Shown here: positions 27,911 to 36,493 of the stretch, in pieces
Layout of the letters: the number at the start of each line of letters is the position of its first letter
Numbering within the stretch: position 1 is the stretch's first letter
Origin: Nocardioides sp.
Lineage (GTDB): Bacteria; Actinomycetota; Actinomycetes; Propionibacteriales; Nocardioidaceae
NCBI RefSeq assembly: GCF_030149505.1
Contig: NZ_JASBRN010000057.1
Span: 1-64,000, forward strand
Length of the DNA: 64,000 nucleotides
Direction: 5' to 3'
The notes under the pieces: model-generated
What the model was told of the DNA's origin: nothing
Databases searched by the model: none
Seen by the model: only the letters and a program-made list of their open reading frames with translations
Made by a program: the position numbers and the translations under genes

Positions 27911-28882
27911 CTACCGGACGGGGTTCGGTCGCACGGCGCGCAGGAGCCCACCCGCGGCGGCGGCCAGCGCTGAGGCAGCCAGTGCGGCGACGGTTCCGAC
28001 GTGGGTGGCGAGCCCGGTGGCTCGTACGACGACGTCCGGGGCGGGCGGGGGCCCGTCCCCCATGGTGGGTCGGTGCTCGACGCGGTCGCCGTACCGGTTG
28101 GTCCCTCCCAGGGTGATGCCGAGGGCGCCGGCGAAGGCGGACTCTACGACGCCGCCGTTGGGGCTCGGGTGTCCTGCGGCGTCGCGCCGCCACACAGCCA
28201 GGGCGGCGGTTGCCTGTCGAGGCCGCGCGACCAGCACGGCCAGGCCTGCCAGTCGCGACCCGGGCAGGTTGACCAGGTCGTCGAGGCGGGCCGACGCCCA
28301 CCCGAAGTTCTCGTACCGGGGGTTGCGGTAACCGACCATCGCGTCCAGGGTGTTGGCCGCCCGGTGGGCCAGGAGGCCCGGGATGCCTGCGATGGCACCC
28401 CAGACGAGCGGTGCGGTGACGGCGTCGGAGGTGTTCTCGGCGACCGACTCGACCACGGCCCGGGTGATCTCGCCCGACAAGAGCGTGGTCGTGTCGCGCC
28501 CCACCAGGTAGGTGAGGCGGTGCCGTGCCCCGGCGAGGTCGTCGGCGGCGAGGAACTCGTGTACGGCCAGGGCTTCGCGCTCCAGGCTGCGACCGCCCAG
28601 GACCGTCCAGGTCGCGGCGGCGGTGACCGCGGTGTGCGCCAGGGGACGCTCGCGGGTGGCGCGTTCGAGGGGGGCCCCGAGGGCAGCGCTGGCACCGACG
28701 AGCACCGACGTGTACAGCACGCCGCGGGCCCGCGAGTCGGCGTACAGGCTTCGTTCGAGGCGGGTGGCGAGGGTGCCGAAGCTGGCGACGGGGTGGCCGC
28801 GGCGTGGGTCGCCCAGGAGCCGGTCGGCGGCGAAGCCGAGCAGGAGTCCTGCGGCTCTCGTCGCCCCGCGCGGAGAGTTCAT
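27911..28882 (-). CDS. cobD: Adenosylcobinamide-phosphate synthase
   Basis: A 323-aa CobD/CbiB membrane protein that joins adenosylcobyric acid to (R)-1-amino-2-propanol (phosphate). Marks are the N-terminal FAADRLLGDPRRGHPV, VESVAENTSDAVTAPL, AANTLDAMVGYRNPRYENFGW and the late GGTNRYGDR. Several hydrophobic segments are present. Start ATG 28882 overlaps the cobBC stop as ATGA. It is the last gene of the riboswitch-5 operon. Confidence 0.93.
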   Translation of the reverse strand: MNSPRGATRAAGLLLGFAADRLLGDPRRGHPVASFGTLATRLERSLYADSRARGVLYTSVLVGASAALGAPLERATRERPLAHTAVTAAATWTVLGGRSLEREALAVHEFLAADDLAGARHRLTYLVGRDTTTLLSGEITRAVVESVAENTSDAVTAPLVWGAIAGIPGLLAHRAANTLDAMVGYRNPRYENFGWASARLDDLVNLPGSRLAGLAVLVARPRQATAALAVWRRDAAGHPSPNGGVVESAFAGALGITLGGTNRYGDRVEHRPTMGDGPPPAPDVVVRATGLATHVGTVAALAASALAAAAGGLLRAVRPNPVR

Positions 28883-31347
28883 GCGCCGATCGCGGCCGGG
28901 GTGCCAGCCCGTACGTCGTCGAGGGCGCGGAGCAGGTCGGTGACTGTCTTGGGCGGTCGCACCGCGATCCTGACCCAGGTGGCGTCGAGCCCCGGGAACG
29001 TGTCGGCGCGGCGCACCGCGACACCGTGGTCGCGCAGCGCCTCACGGGTGCCACGGCCCAGACGCGCCAGCACGAAGGAGGTCTGGGAGCCCAGCACCTC
29101 GTACCCGCGTCCGGTGAGGGCCGCGACGAGGTGGGCACGCCACTGCGCAATGCGTTCGGCGCGCCTGGCCGCCTCCATGGACGCCTCGCCGGAGCAGCAA
29201 GCCACCGCGGCCGTGATCGCCGGCGCGGAGACCGACCAGGGCACCTGCCGGGCGGCGAGGGCGGCGACGGCGCGTTCGTTGCCGAGCACGTAGCCCGCCC
29301 GGATACCCGGGATCGACCAGTGCTTCGTGAGGCTGCGTACGACCAGGAGCCCTCGGCGCCGGTCGGTGGCGAGCGAGTTTCCAGTGTCGGTCACGGCGTC
29401 CATGAACGCCTCGTCGACGACGACGACCCGCTTGGGACGGCGCAGCTTGAGGATCTCCTCGGCCGGGTGGAGCACGCCGGTGGGGTTGGTGGGGTTGCCC
29501 ACGACCACCAGGTCGGCGTCCTCGGGCACGGCCGACGCGTCGAGGCGGTAGCCGTCCTCGGGCCGGCAGCTGACGACGGTGACCTGGTGGCCTGCGCGTT
29601 CGAGCGCCGCGTGGGGTTCGGTGAACTGGGGGTGCACCACGACGGGGCGCCGCCACGGCTTCCACCGGGCGATCAGCTCGAACGCCTCGGCGGCCCCCGA
29701 GGTCACGAGCACCTCGTCGGCACGTCGGTGGTGGAGCTCGGCGATCGCGTCGCGGGCCGGTGTCACGTCCGGGTACGTGGTCGACTGCTCGATGCCGTCA
29801 CGCAGCGCAGCCTCCAGCCACGAGGGCCTGGGCTCGGGGTGGACGTTGACGGCGAAGTCGATCAGGCCACGTCCGGTCTCGACGTCGCCGTGGTGGAGCA
29901 GCGGCTCCGCGACGGGCTCGTCCGGCCGCGGGCAGGGAACGACGGAGGGGCGGGGCGTGGGTGCGGTGACCGGGGTGGCGCAGGACGCCGCGTGCGCGAG
30001 ACGTTCGGCCATCACCGGGTGCCCGGCCCAGTGGGTGTGGAGGTAGGAGGCGTGGAGCGTGGGGGTGGCGACACCGATCAGCTCCCCGTCGACCTGCCAC
30101 GCGGGGGCCCAGCCGCGGGCGGGGGCCGTCAGGGTCGTGCGGTGGAACTCGTGCCCGCGGACGCGTTCACCGGCGCGGGTGAGCAGGTTGTCCCCGGCGG
30201 CGACGGCTTCGGGGTACCGCAGCGTCAGCCGCTGCGACATCGCGGCACCGGTCCTGATGACGCCGGCCATGGAAGAGCCGTCGAGGTCGTCGAGGAGATA
30301 GAGCAGTCCCGCACACTCCGCCACCGTCGGAAGCCCCGCGCGTACGGCCTCACGCACCTGTTCGAGCAACGCGCGGTTCCGGGCGAGTTGCTGCACGTGC
30401 ATCTCGGGGAAGCCACCTCCGAGCAGCAACGCGCTGGTCCCTTCGGGGAGCGAGCGGTCCCGCAGGGGGTCGAACGGCACGACCGTGCAACCCGCGGCCC
30501 GCAGCAGTTCCTCGGTCTCCTGGTAGGCGAACGTGAAGGCGCGTCCCCCGGCGACGGCGACCACCGGCGACCTTCCCTCCACGGGACGCACCTCACGGCG
30601 AGGGTCCCACGCGTTGTCGGTGAGGTCGGATGCCTGACGTGCCACCTCGAGCACGGCGTCGAGGTCGACGTGCCGGGCGACCTGTTCGCCGAGGCGGGAG
30701 ACGACCTCGGCGGACTCGTGCCGCTCCCCCGCCGGCACCAGGCCGAGGTGTCGCGACGGTGAGGAGATCGTTTCGTCCCGAGGAACCACACCCAGCACCG
30801 GAAGGCGCAGGCTTCGTTGCACCTCGGCGACGTTGCGTGCGGAACCGGCTCGGTTGAGGATCACGCCGACCACGTCGACCTCGGGGTCGTAGGCCGCCAT
30901 GCCCGCGACGACGGCCCCCACGGAGCGCGACATCCGGGCGATGTCCACGACCAGCACGACGGGGGTGCGCGTCAGCTTCGCGACGTGCGCCGTCGAGGCG
31001 AAGCCGTCGGTGCCGATGCGCCCGTCATGCAGGCCCATCACGCCCTCGATCACTGCGACGTCGGCGCCACGTGCGCCGTGCAGCAGCAACGGGGCGATGC
31101 GCTCCTCTCCCACCAGGTGCGGGTCGAGGTTGCGTCCTGGACGTCCGGCCGCCAAAGCGTGGTAGCCGGGGTCGATGTAGTCAGGGCCGACCTTGTGACC
31201 CGAGACCTCGAGTCCACGGGCCCGCAGGGCGGCCATCAACCCGGTGGAGATGGTGGTCTTTCCCTGACCGGTCGACGGGGCTGCCAGGACGACGCGCGGC
31301 AGCAGAGTGGGCGTGATCGACGACTCGGGGTCGGGCACCGTCACCAT
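28879..31347 (-). CDS. cobB: Fused cobyrinate a,c-diamide synthase (CobB/CbiA) and threonine-phosphate decarboxylase-like aminotransferase (CobC/CobD type)
   Basis: An 822-aa protein with two complete enzymes. Residues 1 to about 455 are CobB: P-loop APSTGQGKTTISTG, KVGPDYIDPGYH, IEGVMGLHDGR and glutaminase Cys in VAECAGLLYLLDD; it amidates groups a and c of hydrogenobyrinic acid. After a Pro-rich linker, about 495-822 form a fold-type I PLP enzyme (VNVHPEPRPSW, GAAEAFELIARWKP, VGNPTNPTGVLHP, PLP Lys675 in SLTKHWSIPGIRAGY) like L-threonine-O-3-phosphate decarboxylase, which makes aminopropanol phosphate. ATG 31347 overlaps cobO by 7 nt; a GTG one codon later gives a 4-nt overlap. Confidence 0.92.
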   Translation of the reverse strand: MVTVPDPESSITPTLLPRVVLAAPSTGQGKTTISTGLMAALRARGLEVSGHKVGPDYIDPGYHALAAGRPGRNLDPHLVGEERIAPLLLHGARGADVAVIEGVMGLHDGRIGTDGFASTAHVAKLTRTPVVLVVDIARMSRSVGAVVAGMAAYDPEVDVVGVILNRAGSARNVAEVQRSLRLPVLGVVPRDETISSPSRHLGLVPAGERHESAEVVSRLGEQVARHVDLDAVLEVARQASDLTDNAWDPRREVRPVEGRSPVVAVAGGRAFTFAYQETEELLRAAGCTVVPFDPLRDRSLPEGTSALLLGGGFPEMHVQQLARNRALLEQVREAVRAGLPTVAECAGLLYLLDDLDGSSMAGVIRTGAAMSQRLTLRYPEAVAAGDNLLTRAGERVRGHEFHRTTLTAPARGWAPAWQVDGELIGVATPTLHASYLHTHWAGHPVMAERLAHAASCATPVTAPTPRPSVVPCPRPDEPVAEPLLHHGDVETGRGLIDFAVNVHPEPRPSWLEAALRDGIEQSTTYPDVTPARDAIAELHHRRADEVLVTSGAAEAFELIARWKPWRRPVVVHPQFTEPHAALERAGHQVTVVSCRPEDGYRLDASAVPEDADLVVVGNPTNPTGVLHPAEEILKLRRPKRVVVVDEAFMDAVTDTGNSLATDRRRGLLVVRSLTKHWSIPGIRAGYVLGNERAVAALAARQVPWSVSAPAITAAVACCSGEASMEAARRAERIAQWRAHLVAALTGRGYEVLGSQTSFVLARLGRGTREALRDHGVAVRRADTFPGLDATWVRIAVRPPKTVTDLLRALDDVRAGTPAAIGA

Positions 31348-31955
31348 TCGATTCCCCGTTGGCCCTTCTGGCCGGCGTCCATCGGGTGCTTGATCTTGCC
31401 CATCTCCGTGACCAGGTCGGCGACCTCGATCAGCGCGGGGGCTGCCCGACGGCCGGTGACGACGACGTGCTGGCGTCCGGGCCGATCCCGCAGGGTGGTG
31501 ACAACGTCGTCGAGGTCGACCCAGCCCCAGGCGATGGGGTACGTGAACTCGTCAAGCACGTAGAGGTCGTGGGTCTCGGCGGCCAGACGCCGCTTGATCT
31601 CCTGCCAGCCCTCAGCGGCGGTGCGGGCGTGGTCCTCGACGTCGCCCTGCTTCTTGGTCCACGACCACCCGGCCCCCATCTTGTGCCACTCGACCGGGCC
31701 ACCCTCACCGGTCTCGTCGTGGAGGCGACCCAGCCGTTCGAGGACGGTCTGCTCGCCGATGCGCCACTTGGCGGACTTCACGAACTGGAAGACTCCGACG
31801 TTCCAGCCCTGGTTCCAGCCCCTGATGGAGAGGCCGAAGGCAGCGGTGGACTTCCCCTTGCCGTCTCCGGTGTGCACCATCAGCAGGGGGCGGTTGCGCC
31901 GCTGGCGAGTGGTGAGACCGTCGTCGGGGACGGTGAGCGGCTGGCCTTGGGGCAT
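31341..31955 (-). CDS. cobO: Corrinoid (cob(I)yrinic acid a,c-diamide) adenosyltransferase
   Basis: A 204-aa ATP:corrinoid adenosyltransferase of the CobA/CobO/BtuR family, which attaches the 5'-deoxyadenosyl ligand to reduced cobalt. The P-loop-like VHTGDGKGKSTAAFG is at about residues 27-41. FQFVKSAKWRIGE, DLYVLDEFTYPIAWGWVD and VVVTGRRAAPAL follow. It overlaps cobA by one base upstream and cobBC by 7 nt downstream. Confidence 0.95.
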   Translation of the reverse strand: MPQGQPLTVPDDGLTTRQRRNRPLLMVHTGDGKGKSTAAFGLSIRGWNQGWNVGVFQFVKSAKWRIGEQTVLERLGRLHDETGEGGPVEWHKMGAGWSWTKKQGDVEDHARTAAEGWQEIKRRLAAETHDLYVLDEFTYPIAWGWVDLDDVVTTLRDRPGRQHVVVTGRRAAPALIEVADLVTEMGKIKHPMDAGQKGQRGIEW

Positions 31956-32728
31956 CAGATGACCTCTTCGAATGCGGGGGCGTCGGTGACGGCGGCGAAC
32001 GACGCCACCTCGCCGATGACGGTGATGGCGGGCGGTTCGACGTGGGCGGCGCGGTCGGCGATCTCCGCGACCGCGGCCAGCACGACCTGCTGGTCCGGGT
32101 ACCCCCCACGGGCGACGATGGCAGCCGGCGTGGCCGGGTCCAGGCCGTTGTCCACGAGGGCCGCGGTGATCGCGGGCAGGGTGGCGACGCCCATGAGAAC
32201 CACCAGGGTCGTGCCGGAGCGGGCAAGAGCGGCGTAGTCGATCGTCGAGGCGGGGTGACCGGGAGGCACATGTCCGGAGACGACGCTGAAGCCCTGGACG
32301 AGTCCCCGGTGGGTGACGGGGATGCCGCCCAGCGCCGGGACGGCGACGGACGAGGTGACCCCGGGAATCACCCGTACCGGAACTCCGGCCTCAGCGCAGG
32401 CCTGGAGCTCCTCCATCCCGCGGCCGAACACGAACCCGTCGCCGCCCTTGAGTCGGACGACGCGGCGCCCGACGCGAGCGTGCTCCACCAGGAGCTCGTT
32501 GATGCGTTCCTGTGGAGTGAAGGCTCCGCGCGGCAGCTTGGCGACGTCGATGATCTGGGCCTGCGGGGACGCCCAGGCCCCCGCTTCTGCGGGGGCGAGG
32601 TGGTCGACCAGCAGGACGTCTGCCTGCTCGACGGCGGCGCGTCCGGCAACCGTCATCAGGCCGACGTCGCCGGGGCCGCCGCCGACCAGCGCGACTGTGC
32701 CCGGCAACAGAGGGGCCAGCGAACTCAT
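31955..32728 (-). CDS. cobA: Uroporphyrinogen-III C-methyltransferase (SUMT)
   Basis: A 257-aa SAM-dependent methylase that makes precorrin-2, the branch point into corrinoids (also used for siroheme). Marks are VALVGGGPGDVGLMTVAG, VVRLKGGDGFVFGRGMEE, VIPGVTSSVAVPALGGIPVTHRG and VVLMGVATLPAI. It is not fused to CysG reductase or HemD domains. The start codon overlaps the chlID stop (ATGA) and the stop overlaps cobO. Confidence 0.95.
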   Translation of the reverse strand: MSSLAPLLPGTVALVGGGPGDVGLMTVAGRAAVEQADVLLVDHLAPAEAGAWASPQAQIIDVAKLPRGAFTPQERINELLVEHARVGRRVVRLKGGDGFVFGRGMEELQACAEAGVPVRVIPGVTSSVAVPALGGIPVTHRGLVQGFSVVSGHVPPGHPASTIDYAALARSGTTLVVLMGVATLPAITAALVDNGLDPATPAAIVARGGYPDQQVVLAAVAEIADRAAHVEPPAITVIGEVASFAAVTDAPAFEEVI

Positions 32729-34839
32729 CAGGCAACTCGCCCGTTCACGACGTCGACCAGACCGGCTGCGCTGACCCTCGCCATGGGGACGTGCTCAGCA
32801 CTCAGGTGTGCGGCGAGCGTCTGGGCGAGTCCGAGCCGTAGCGGTCCTTCCTCGCAGTCGATGACGACACTGGGGACCCGCATTGCCGCGACGTGGCCTG
32901 CCGCAAGCCTGGACCGTTCGACGGCGTCCGCTCCGAGGGTGGCGCGACCGTCGGTGACGACCACGAGGAGCGGTCGCAGTCGCACGTCCCGGAGCCTCTC
33001 GCGCCGTACGACGTCCGCAGCGGTCAGCAACCCTTCGGCCAGGGGGGTGCGTCCCCCGGCGGGGAGGTCGTCGAGCAGCGCAGCGGCGACCTCGACGGAA
33101 GCCGTGGGCGGGAGCGTCAGGGCGGCTTCGGCGCCGCGGAAGCTGACCATGGCCACCTTGTCCCGGCGTCGGTACGCGTCGGTCAGCAGCGAGAGGATCG
33201 CCGTCTTCACCTGCGCCATCCGGCGTCGCGCGGCCATCGACCCGGAGGCGTCGACACAGAACAGGAGGAGGTTGGCCTCGCGCCCCTCGCGCACGGCGGT
33301 ACGCAGGTCGGCCACCTCGAAGGAGAAGCGGGTGGAGCCCTGAGCAGGCCCTTCTGAGGCGTGCCGCTCGGCGGCGGCACGGAGGGTCTCGACCAGGTGG
33401 AGCGCGCCTGCTCCACGCCCCGGGGCCGCACCGACTCGGCGGCCATTCGAGCTGAGCGCCCGGCTGCGACGTCCCGGCGTCCCCTGTCCAACGCCGTCGA
33501 CGGTGAAGAGGCGTGGGCGGTAGGCGTCTCCTGCCCTCACCGTGCTGGACTTGCCGTCACCGGTGGACTGCGGCAGTGCCGGTGGGGCCGGCGGGGTCTT
33601 CTCGGCGACCACGTCTTCGGTCTGGTCAGCGCTCGCCGGCTCGGGCACGTCGCCCTGCGTGTCGACCGGTGCACCGTCGGCCTCTGAACCGTCTGCACCG
33701 GAGGCATCGGTCTGCGCCGCAGGGTCCTGCCCCGCGTCGGACGGGGCTTCCGGTCCGTCAGTGGAATCCGTGGGTCCGTCTGGTTCGGGGGGCTCTGGCA
33801 GCTCGTCGTCACCGAGGAGCTCGTCGAGCAGCGTCTCGTCCAGGCCGGGGGCGTCGAACGGGTTGCGGCGACGGCGGTGCGGAAGTGCGAGGAGGGCGGC
33901 GGCGCGGACGTCCGCCCGTGTGACGAACCCGCGGCCAGCCCACGCGGCGTGCGCCACGGCGGTACGGGCGGTGACGATGTCGGCACGAAGACCATCGACC
34001 TCGAAGGCCGCGCACACCTCGGCGATCTTCAGCAGAGCCGCGTCTCCGAGGGTGACCTCGTCGAGCTGGGCGCGGGCCGCCTCGATGCGGTGGGTGAGCG
34101 CCTCCTGCCGGCCCGCGTACGCAGCGGTGAACGCGCCCGGGTCGCGGTCGAACGCGAGACGGCGACGCACCACCTCGACGCGCAGGGCGGGATCACGCGG
34201 AGCGGCCACCTCGACGGTGAGGCCGAACCGGTCGAGCAGTTGGGGGCGCAGCTCGCCCTCCTCGGGGTTCATCGTGCCGATCAGCACGAACCGGGCGCTG
34301 TGACCCACCGAGACTCCGTCCCGCTCCACGGTGACCTGGCCGGTGGCGGCGGCGTCGAGCATGAGGTCGACGAGGTGGTCATGCAGCAAATTGACCTCGT
34401 CGACGTAGAGGACGCCACGGTGGGCGCGGGCCAGAAGCCCCGGCTCGAACTCGACAGCGCCGGCGGTGAGCGCCTTCTCCAGGTTGAGCGAGCCGAGCAC
34501 CCGGTCCTCGGTGGCGCCGACGGGCAGTTCCACCAGCCGCACCGGGCGGCTCACGACGGCACCCGTATCGGCGTCCAGGTCGGGCGAGGTCGCCTCGGGG
34601 TCGTGCGGGTCCGCGGAGAATCGGTCACCGTCACGAACGTCGATCCACGGCAGCACGTCGGCCAGGCCGCGGACCGTCGTCGACTTGGCGGTGCCCTTCT
34701 CGCCGCGGACCAGGACGCCGCCGATCTGGGGGCTGATCGAGGTCAGGACCAGCGCGAGGCCCATGGCGTCGAGGCCGGAGGCGGTCGTCGGGTCGTACTC
34801 GCAGCCGACGACGGCAGAAAATGGGTACTTCAGTGGCAC
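32728..34839 (-). CDS. Fused ChlI-ChlD-type chelatase subunit, probable partner of CobN
   Basis: A 703-aa protein joining an AAA+ ATPase (about 1-330; Walker A GEKGTAKST 46-54, Walker B GVLYVDEVNLL, TMNPEEGELRPQLLDRFG) to a von Willebrand A domain (about 515-700; MIDAS Asp530 in DASGSM) through a long acidic, Pro-rich linker. Mg-chelatases use separate ChlI and ChlD, and proteobacterial cobaltochelatase uses CobS and CobT. Here one polypeptide would supply the ATPase motor for CobN. It leads the riboswitch-5 operon. GTG 34839 has GGGAG at 7 nt. That it serves CobN is inferred from location. Confidence 0.9.
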   Translation of the reverse strand: MPLKYPFSAVVGCEYDPTTASGLDAMGLALVLTSISPQIGGVLVRGEKGTAKSTTVRGLADVLPWIDVRDGDRFSADPHDPEATSPDLDADTGAVVSRPVRLVELPVGATEDRVLGSLNLEKALTAGAVEFEPGLLARAHRGVLYVDEVNLLHDHLVDLMLDAAATGQVTVERDGVSVGHSARFVLIGTMNPEEGELRPQLLDRFGLTVEVAAPRDPALRVEVVRRRLAFDRDPGAFTAAYAGRQEALTHRIEAARAQLDEVTLGDAALLKIAEVCAAFEVDGLRADIVTARTAVAHAAWAGRGFVTRADVRAAALLALPHRRRRNPFDAPGLDETLLDELLGDDELPEPPEPDGPTDSTDGPEAPSDAGQDPAAQTDASGADGSEADGAPVDTQGDVPEPASADQTEDVVAEKTPPAPPALPQSTGDGKSSTVRAGDAYRPRLFTVDGVGQGTPGRRSRALSSNGRRVGAAPGRGAGALHLVETLRAAAERHASEGPAQGSTRFSFEVADLRTAVREGREANLLLFCVDASGSMAARRRMAQVKTAILSLLTDAYRRRDKVAMVSFRGAEAALTLPPTASVEVAAALLDDLPAGGRTPLAEGLLTAADVVRRERLRDVRLRPLLVVVTDGRATLGADAVERSRLAAGHVAAMRVPSVVIDCEEGPLRLGLAQTLAAHLSAEHVPMARVSAAGLVDVVNGRVA

Positions 34840-34871
34840 GTTGAGGCTCCCGCTCGTAGGCCATGGATGGC

Positions 34872-35025
34872 TAGACGCGAGGCCGGTCTTCGGACTTGCC
34901 GGGTCACTCCTGACGGAGTGCTCGACTCACCGCAGCGGGCCTGTGCCGGACTCTCACCGGCTTCCCAGATTCTCCCCTTTGCTGGTTCCACCGTTTCCGA
35001 TGGCTGGCGCGCAGGGGCACCTCAC
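34872..35025 (-). promoter_or_regulatory. Cobalamin riboswitch 5 (chlID-cobA-cobO-cobBC-cobD)
   Basis: Minus-strand core motifs are AAGCCGGTGAGAGTCCGGC, CCCGCTGCGGTGAG and AAGTCCGAAGACCGG, with a stem-loop (AGCACTCCGTCAGGAGT) between them. The conserved region ends about 35 nt before the GTG of the chelatase gene. Confidence 0.9.
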
Positions 35026-35036
35026 GTGTTGCGCTG

Positions 35037-35046
35037 ACGATAGCCT
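35037..35046. promoter_or_regulatory. Overlapping divergent -10 elements (cobL and riboswitch-5 operon)
   Basis: On the plus strand TAGCCT (35041-35046) lies 8 nt before the cobL GTG. On the minus strand TATCGT (35042-35037) would start the riboswitch-5 transcript. The hexamers share two bases, so the two promoters should exclude each other. Confidence 0.45.
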
Positions 35047-35054
35047 CCCGACTC

Positions 35055-36290
35055 GTGGATGACAGGACACCCCCTCCCGGTGGACAGCTCGTGACGGTGA
35101 TCGGGGTGGGTGCAGACGGGACGTTCGAGCCCGCGGCGGAAGCGCTCCTGCGGGAGGCGGACGTCGTCCTCGGTGGCCGACGCCATCTCGACCTCGTGGC
35201 CGCAGTGCCGGGACAGGAACGACGCCCGTGGCCCTCCCCGCTGTTGCCCTCGATGCCGGACTTGCTCGCCGAACTGCAGGGGCGTCGAGTGGTGGCCCTG
35301 GCCTCCGGCGACCCGATGGTCTCGGGCATCGGCACGACGCTGGTCCGTACCCTCGGCGCGGATGCCGTCCGGGTCGTCCCGGCGGTGTCGTCCGTGGCCT
35401 TGGCGCGAGCGCGTATGCGCTGGTCAGCCGAGGAATCCGTGGTCGTCACACTGGTCGGTCGTCACGAGGCACGGGTGCTGCGGGAGGTCGCTCCGGGGCG
35501 ACGGATCCTAGTGCTGACGTCGAGCGCCGAGACCCCGGCGATCGTCGGTGAGCTGCTGACGGAGACCGGTCATCCGGACGCTGCGATCACCCTGCTCAGT
35601 GACCTCGGGAGTGACGTCGAGTCGCGGTCCGTGAAGACCGCCCAGGAGTGGGCCCGGGTGACCGCCGCGGACGTGCCGGCGCTGCACGTGCTGGCAATCG
35701 AGATCCCCGCGGACGCTGAGCCCTGGCGCTCGTCTTGGGTGGCGGGACTGCCCGACCACGTCTTCGACAACGACGGCCAGCTCACCAAGCGTGACCTGAG
35801 GGCCTCGGCCTTGGCTCGCCTCTCCCCCGGGCCTGGTCAGCACCTCTGGGACGTGGGCGCAGGGGCCGGCTCGGTGGGTATTGAGTGGATGCGTGCGCAC
35901 CCCACCTGTCGTACGACGGCGGTGGAGGCGGATGCTGAGCGCGCAGCCCGGGTAGCGCGCAACGCGACCCGTCTGGGCGTGCCAGACCTACGTGTGGTCG
36001 AGGGCCGCGCCCCCGACGCCCTCGCGGGCCTCCAGGCTGCGGACGCGATCTTCATCGGCGGCGGAGCCACCCGACCCGGAGTCTTGGACGCCTGCATCGG
36101 CGCGTTAGGTCCGGGTGGGCGACTCGTGGTGCACGGCGTGACCCTGGAGACTGAGTCCCTTCTCGCAGACGCCTACCGGACACACGGTGGCGAGCTCACC
36201 CGCCTAGCCGTGGAGACGACGCACCCTGTCGGCGCCTTCACCGGTTGGACGCCGCTACGGACCGTGACCCAGTGGAGCCTGTGCACCTGA
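35055..36290 (+). CDS. cobL: Precorrin-6Y C5,15-methyltransferase (decarboxylating)
   Basis: A 411-aa bifunctional enzyme that methylates C-5 and C-15 and decarboxylates the C-12 acetate of precorrin-6B, giving precorrin-8X. The N-terminal CobL/CbiE part (about 12-210) has VTVIGVGADGTFEP, ALASGDPMVSGIG and VVPAVSSVALA. The C-terminal CbiT part (about 240-411) is a Rossmann methylase with WDVGAGAGSVGIEWMR and IFIGGGATRPGVL. GTG 35055 is 8 nt downstream of a -10 element, so the mRNA is probably leaderless. No riboswitch is seen on this transcript, unlike the rest of the pathway. Confidence 0.95.
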   Translation: MDDRTPPPGGQLVTVIGVGADGTFEPAAEALLREADVVLGGRRHLDLVAAVPGQERRPWPSPLLPSMPDLLAELQGRRVVALASGDPMVSGIGTTLVRTLGADAVRVVPAVSSVALARARMRWSAEESVVVTLVGRHEARVLREVAPGRRILVLTSSAETPAIVGELLTETGHPDAAITLLSDLGSDVESRSVKTAQEWARVTAADVPALHVLAIEIPADAEPWRSSWVAGLPDHVFDNDGQLTKRDLRASALARLSPGPGQHLWDVGAGAGSVGIEWMRAHPTCRTTAVEADAERAARVARNATRLGVPDLRVVEGRAPDALAGLQAADAIFIGGGATRPGVLDACIGALGPGGRLVVHGVTLETESLLADAYRTHGGELTRLAVETTHPVGAFTGWTPLRTVTQWSLCT

Positions 36291-36450
36291 GTCGGCTTGA
36301 GGTGCTGCACTCCGCAGCCTGTCGGCGCCGACCCGGGCTCGGTATTGGTCGAACGTCGTCTCCCACTGCATGAGGTGAGCTGAGACCTGCTCGGCAGCGG
36401 TTCTCTAGATGGTTCTTGTCGAGTAAACGTCGGATAGCCCGAACACGTAG

Positions 36451-36490
36451 AAGGGCCCCCCACCTGTTTGTGCAGGTGAGGGGCCCTTTT
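36451..36490. terminator. Strong hairpin terminator between cobL and tRNA-Asn
   Basis: AAGGGCCCC/GGGGCCCTTTT plus CACCTG/CAGGTG form a long stem with a 6-nt loop and T-run on the plus strand. It can end cobL transcripts and, on the opposite strand, tRNA-Asn transcripts. The 160 nt between cobL and this hairpin are less GC-rich and hold no gene. Confidence 0.8.
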
Positions 36491-36493
36491 CTG

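Noticed and set aside
14056-36493. Possible attachment-site direct repeats flanking the cobalamin cluster
   Set aside because: I compared the 3' ends of both tRNAs with the opposite borders and found no matching copy; no integrase is present.
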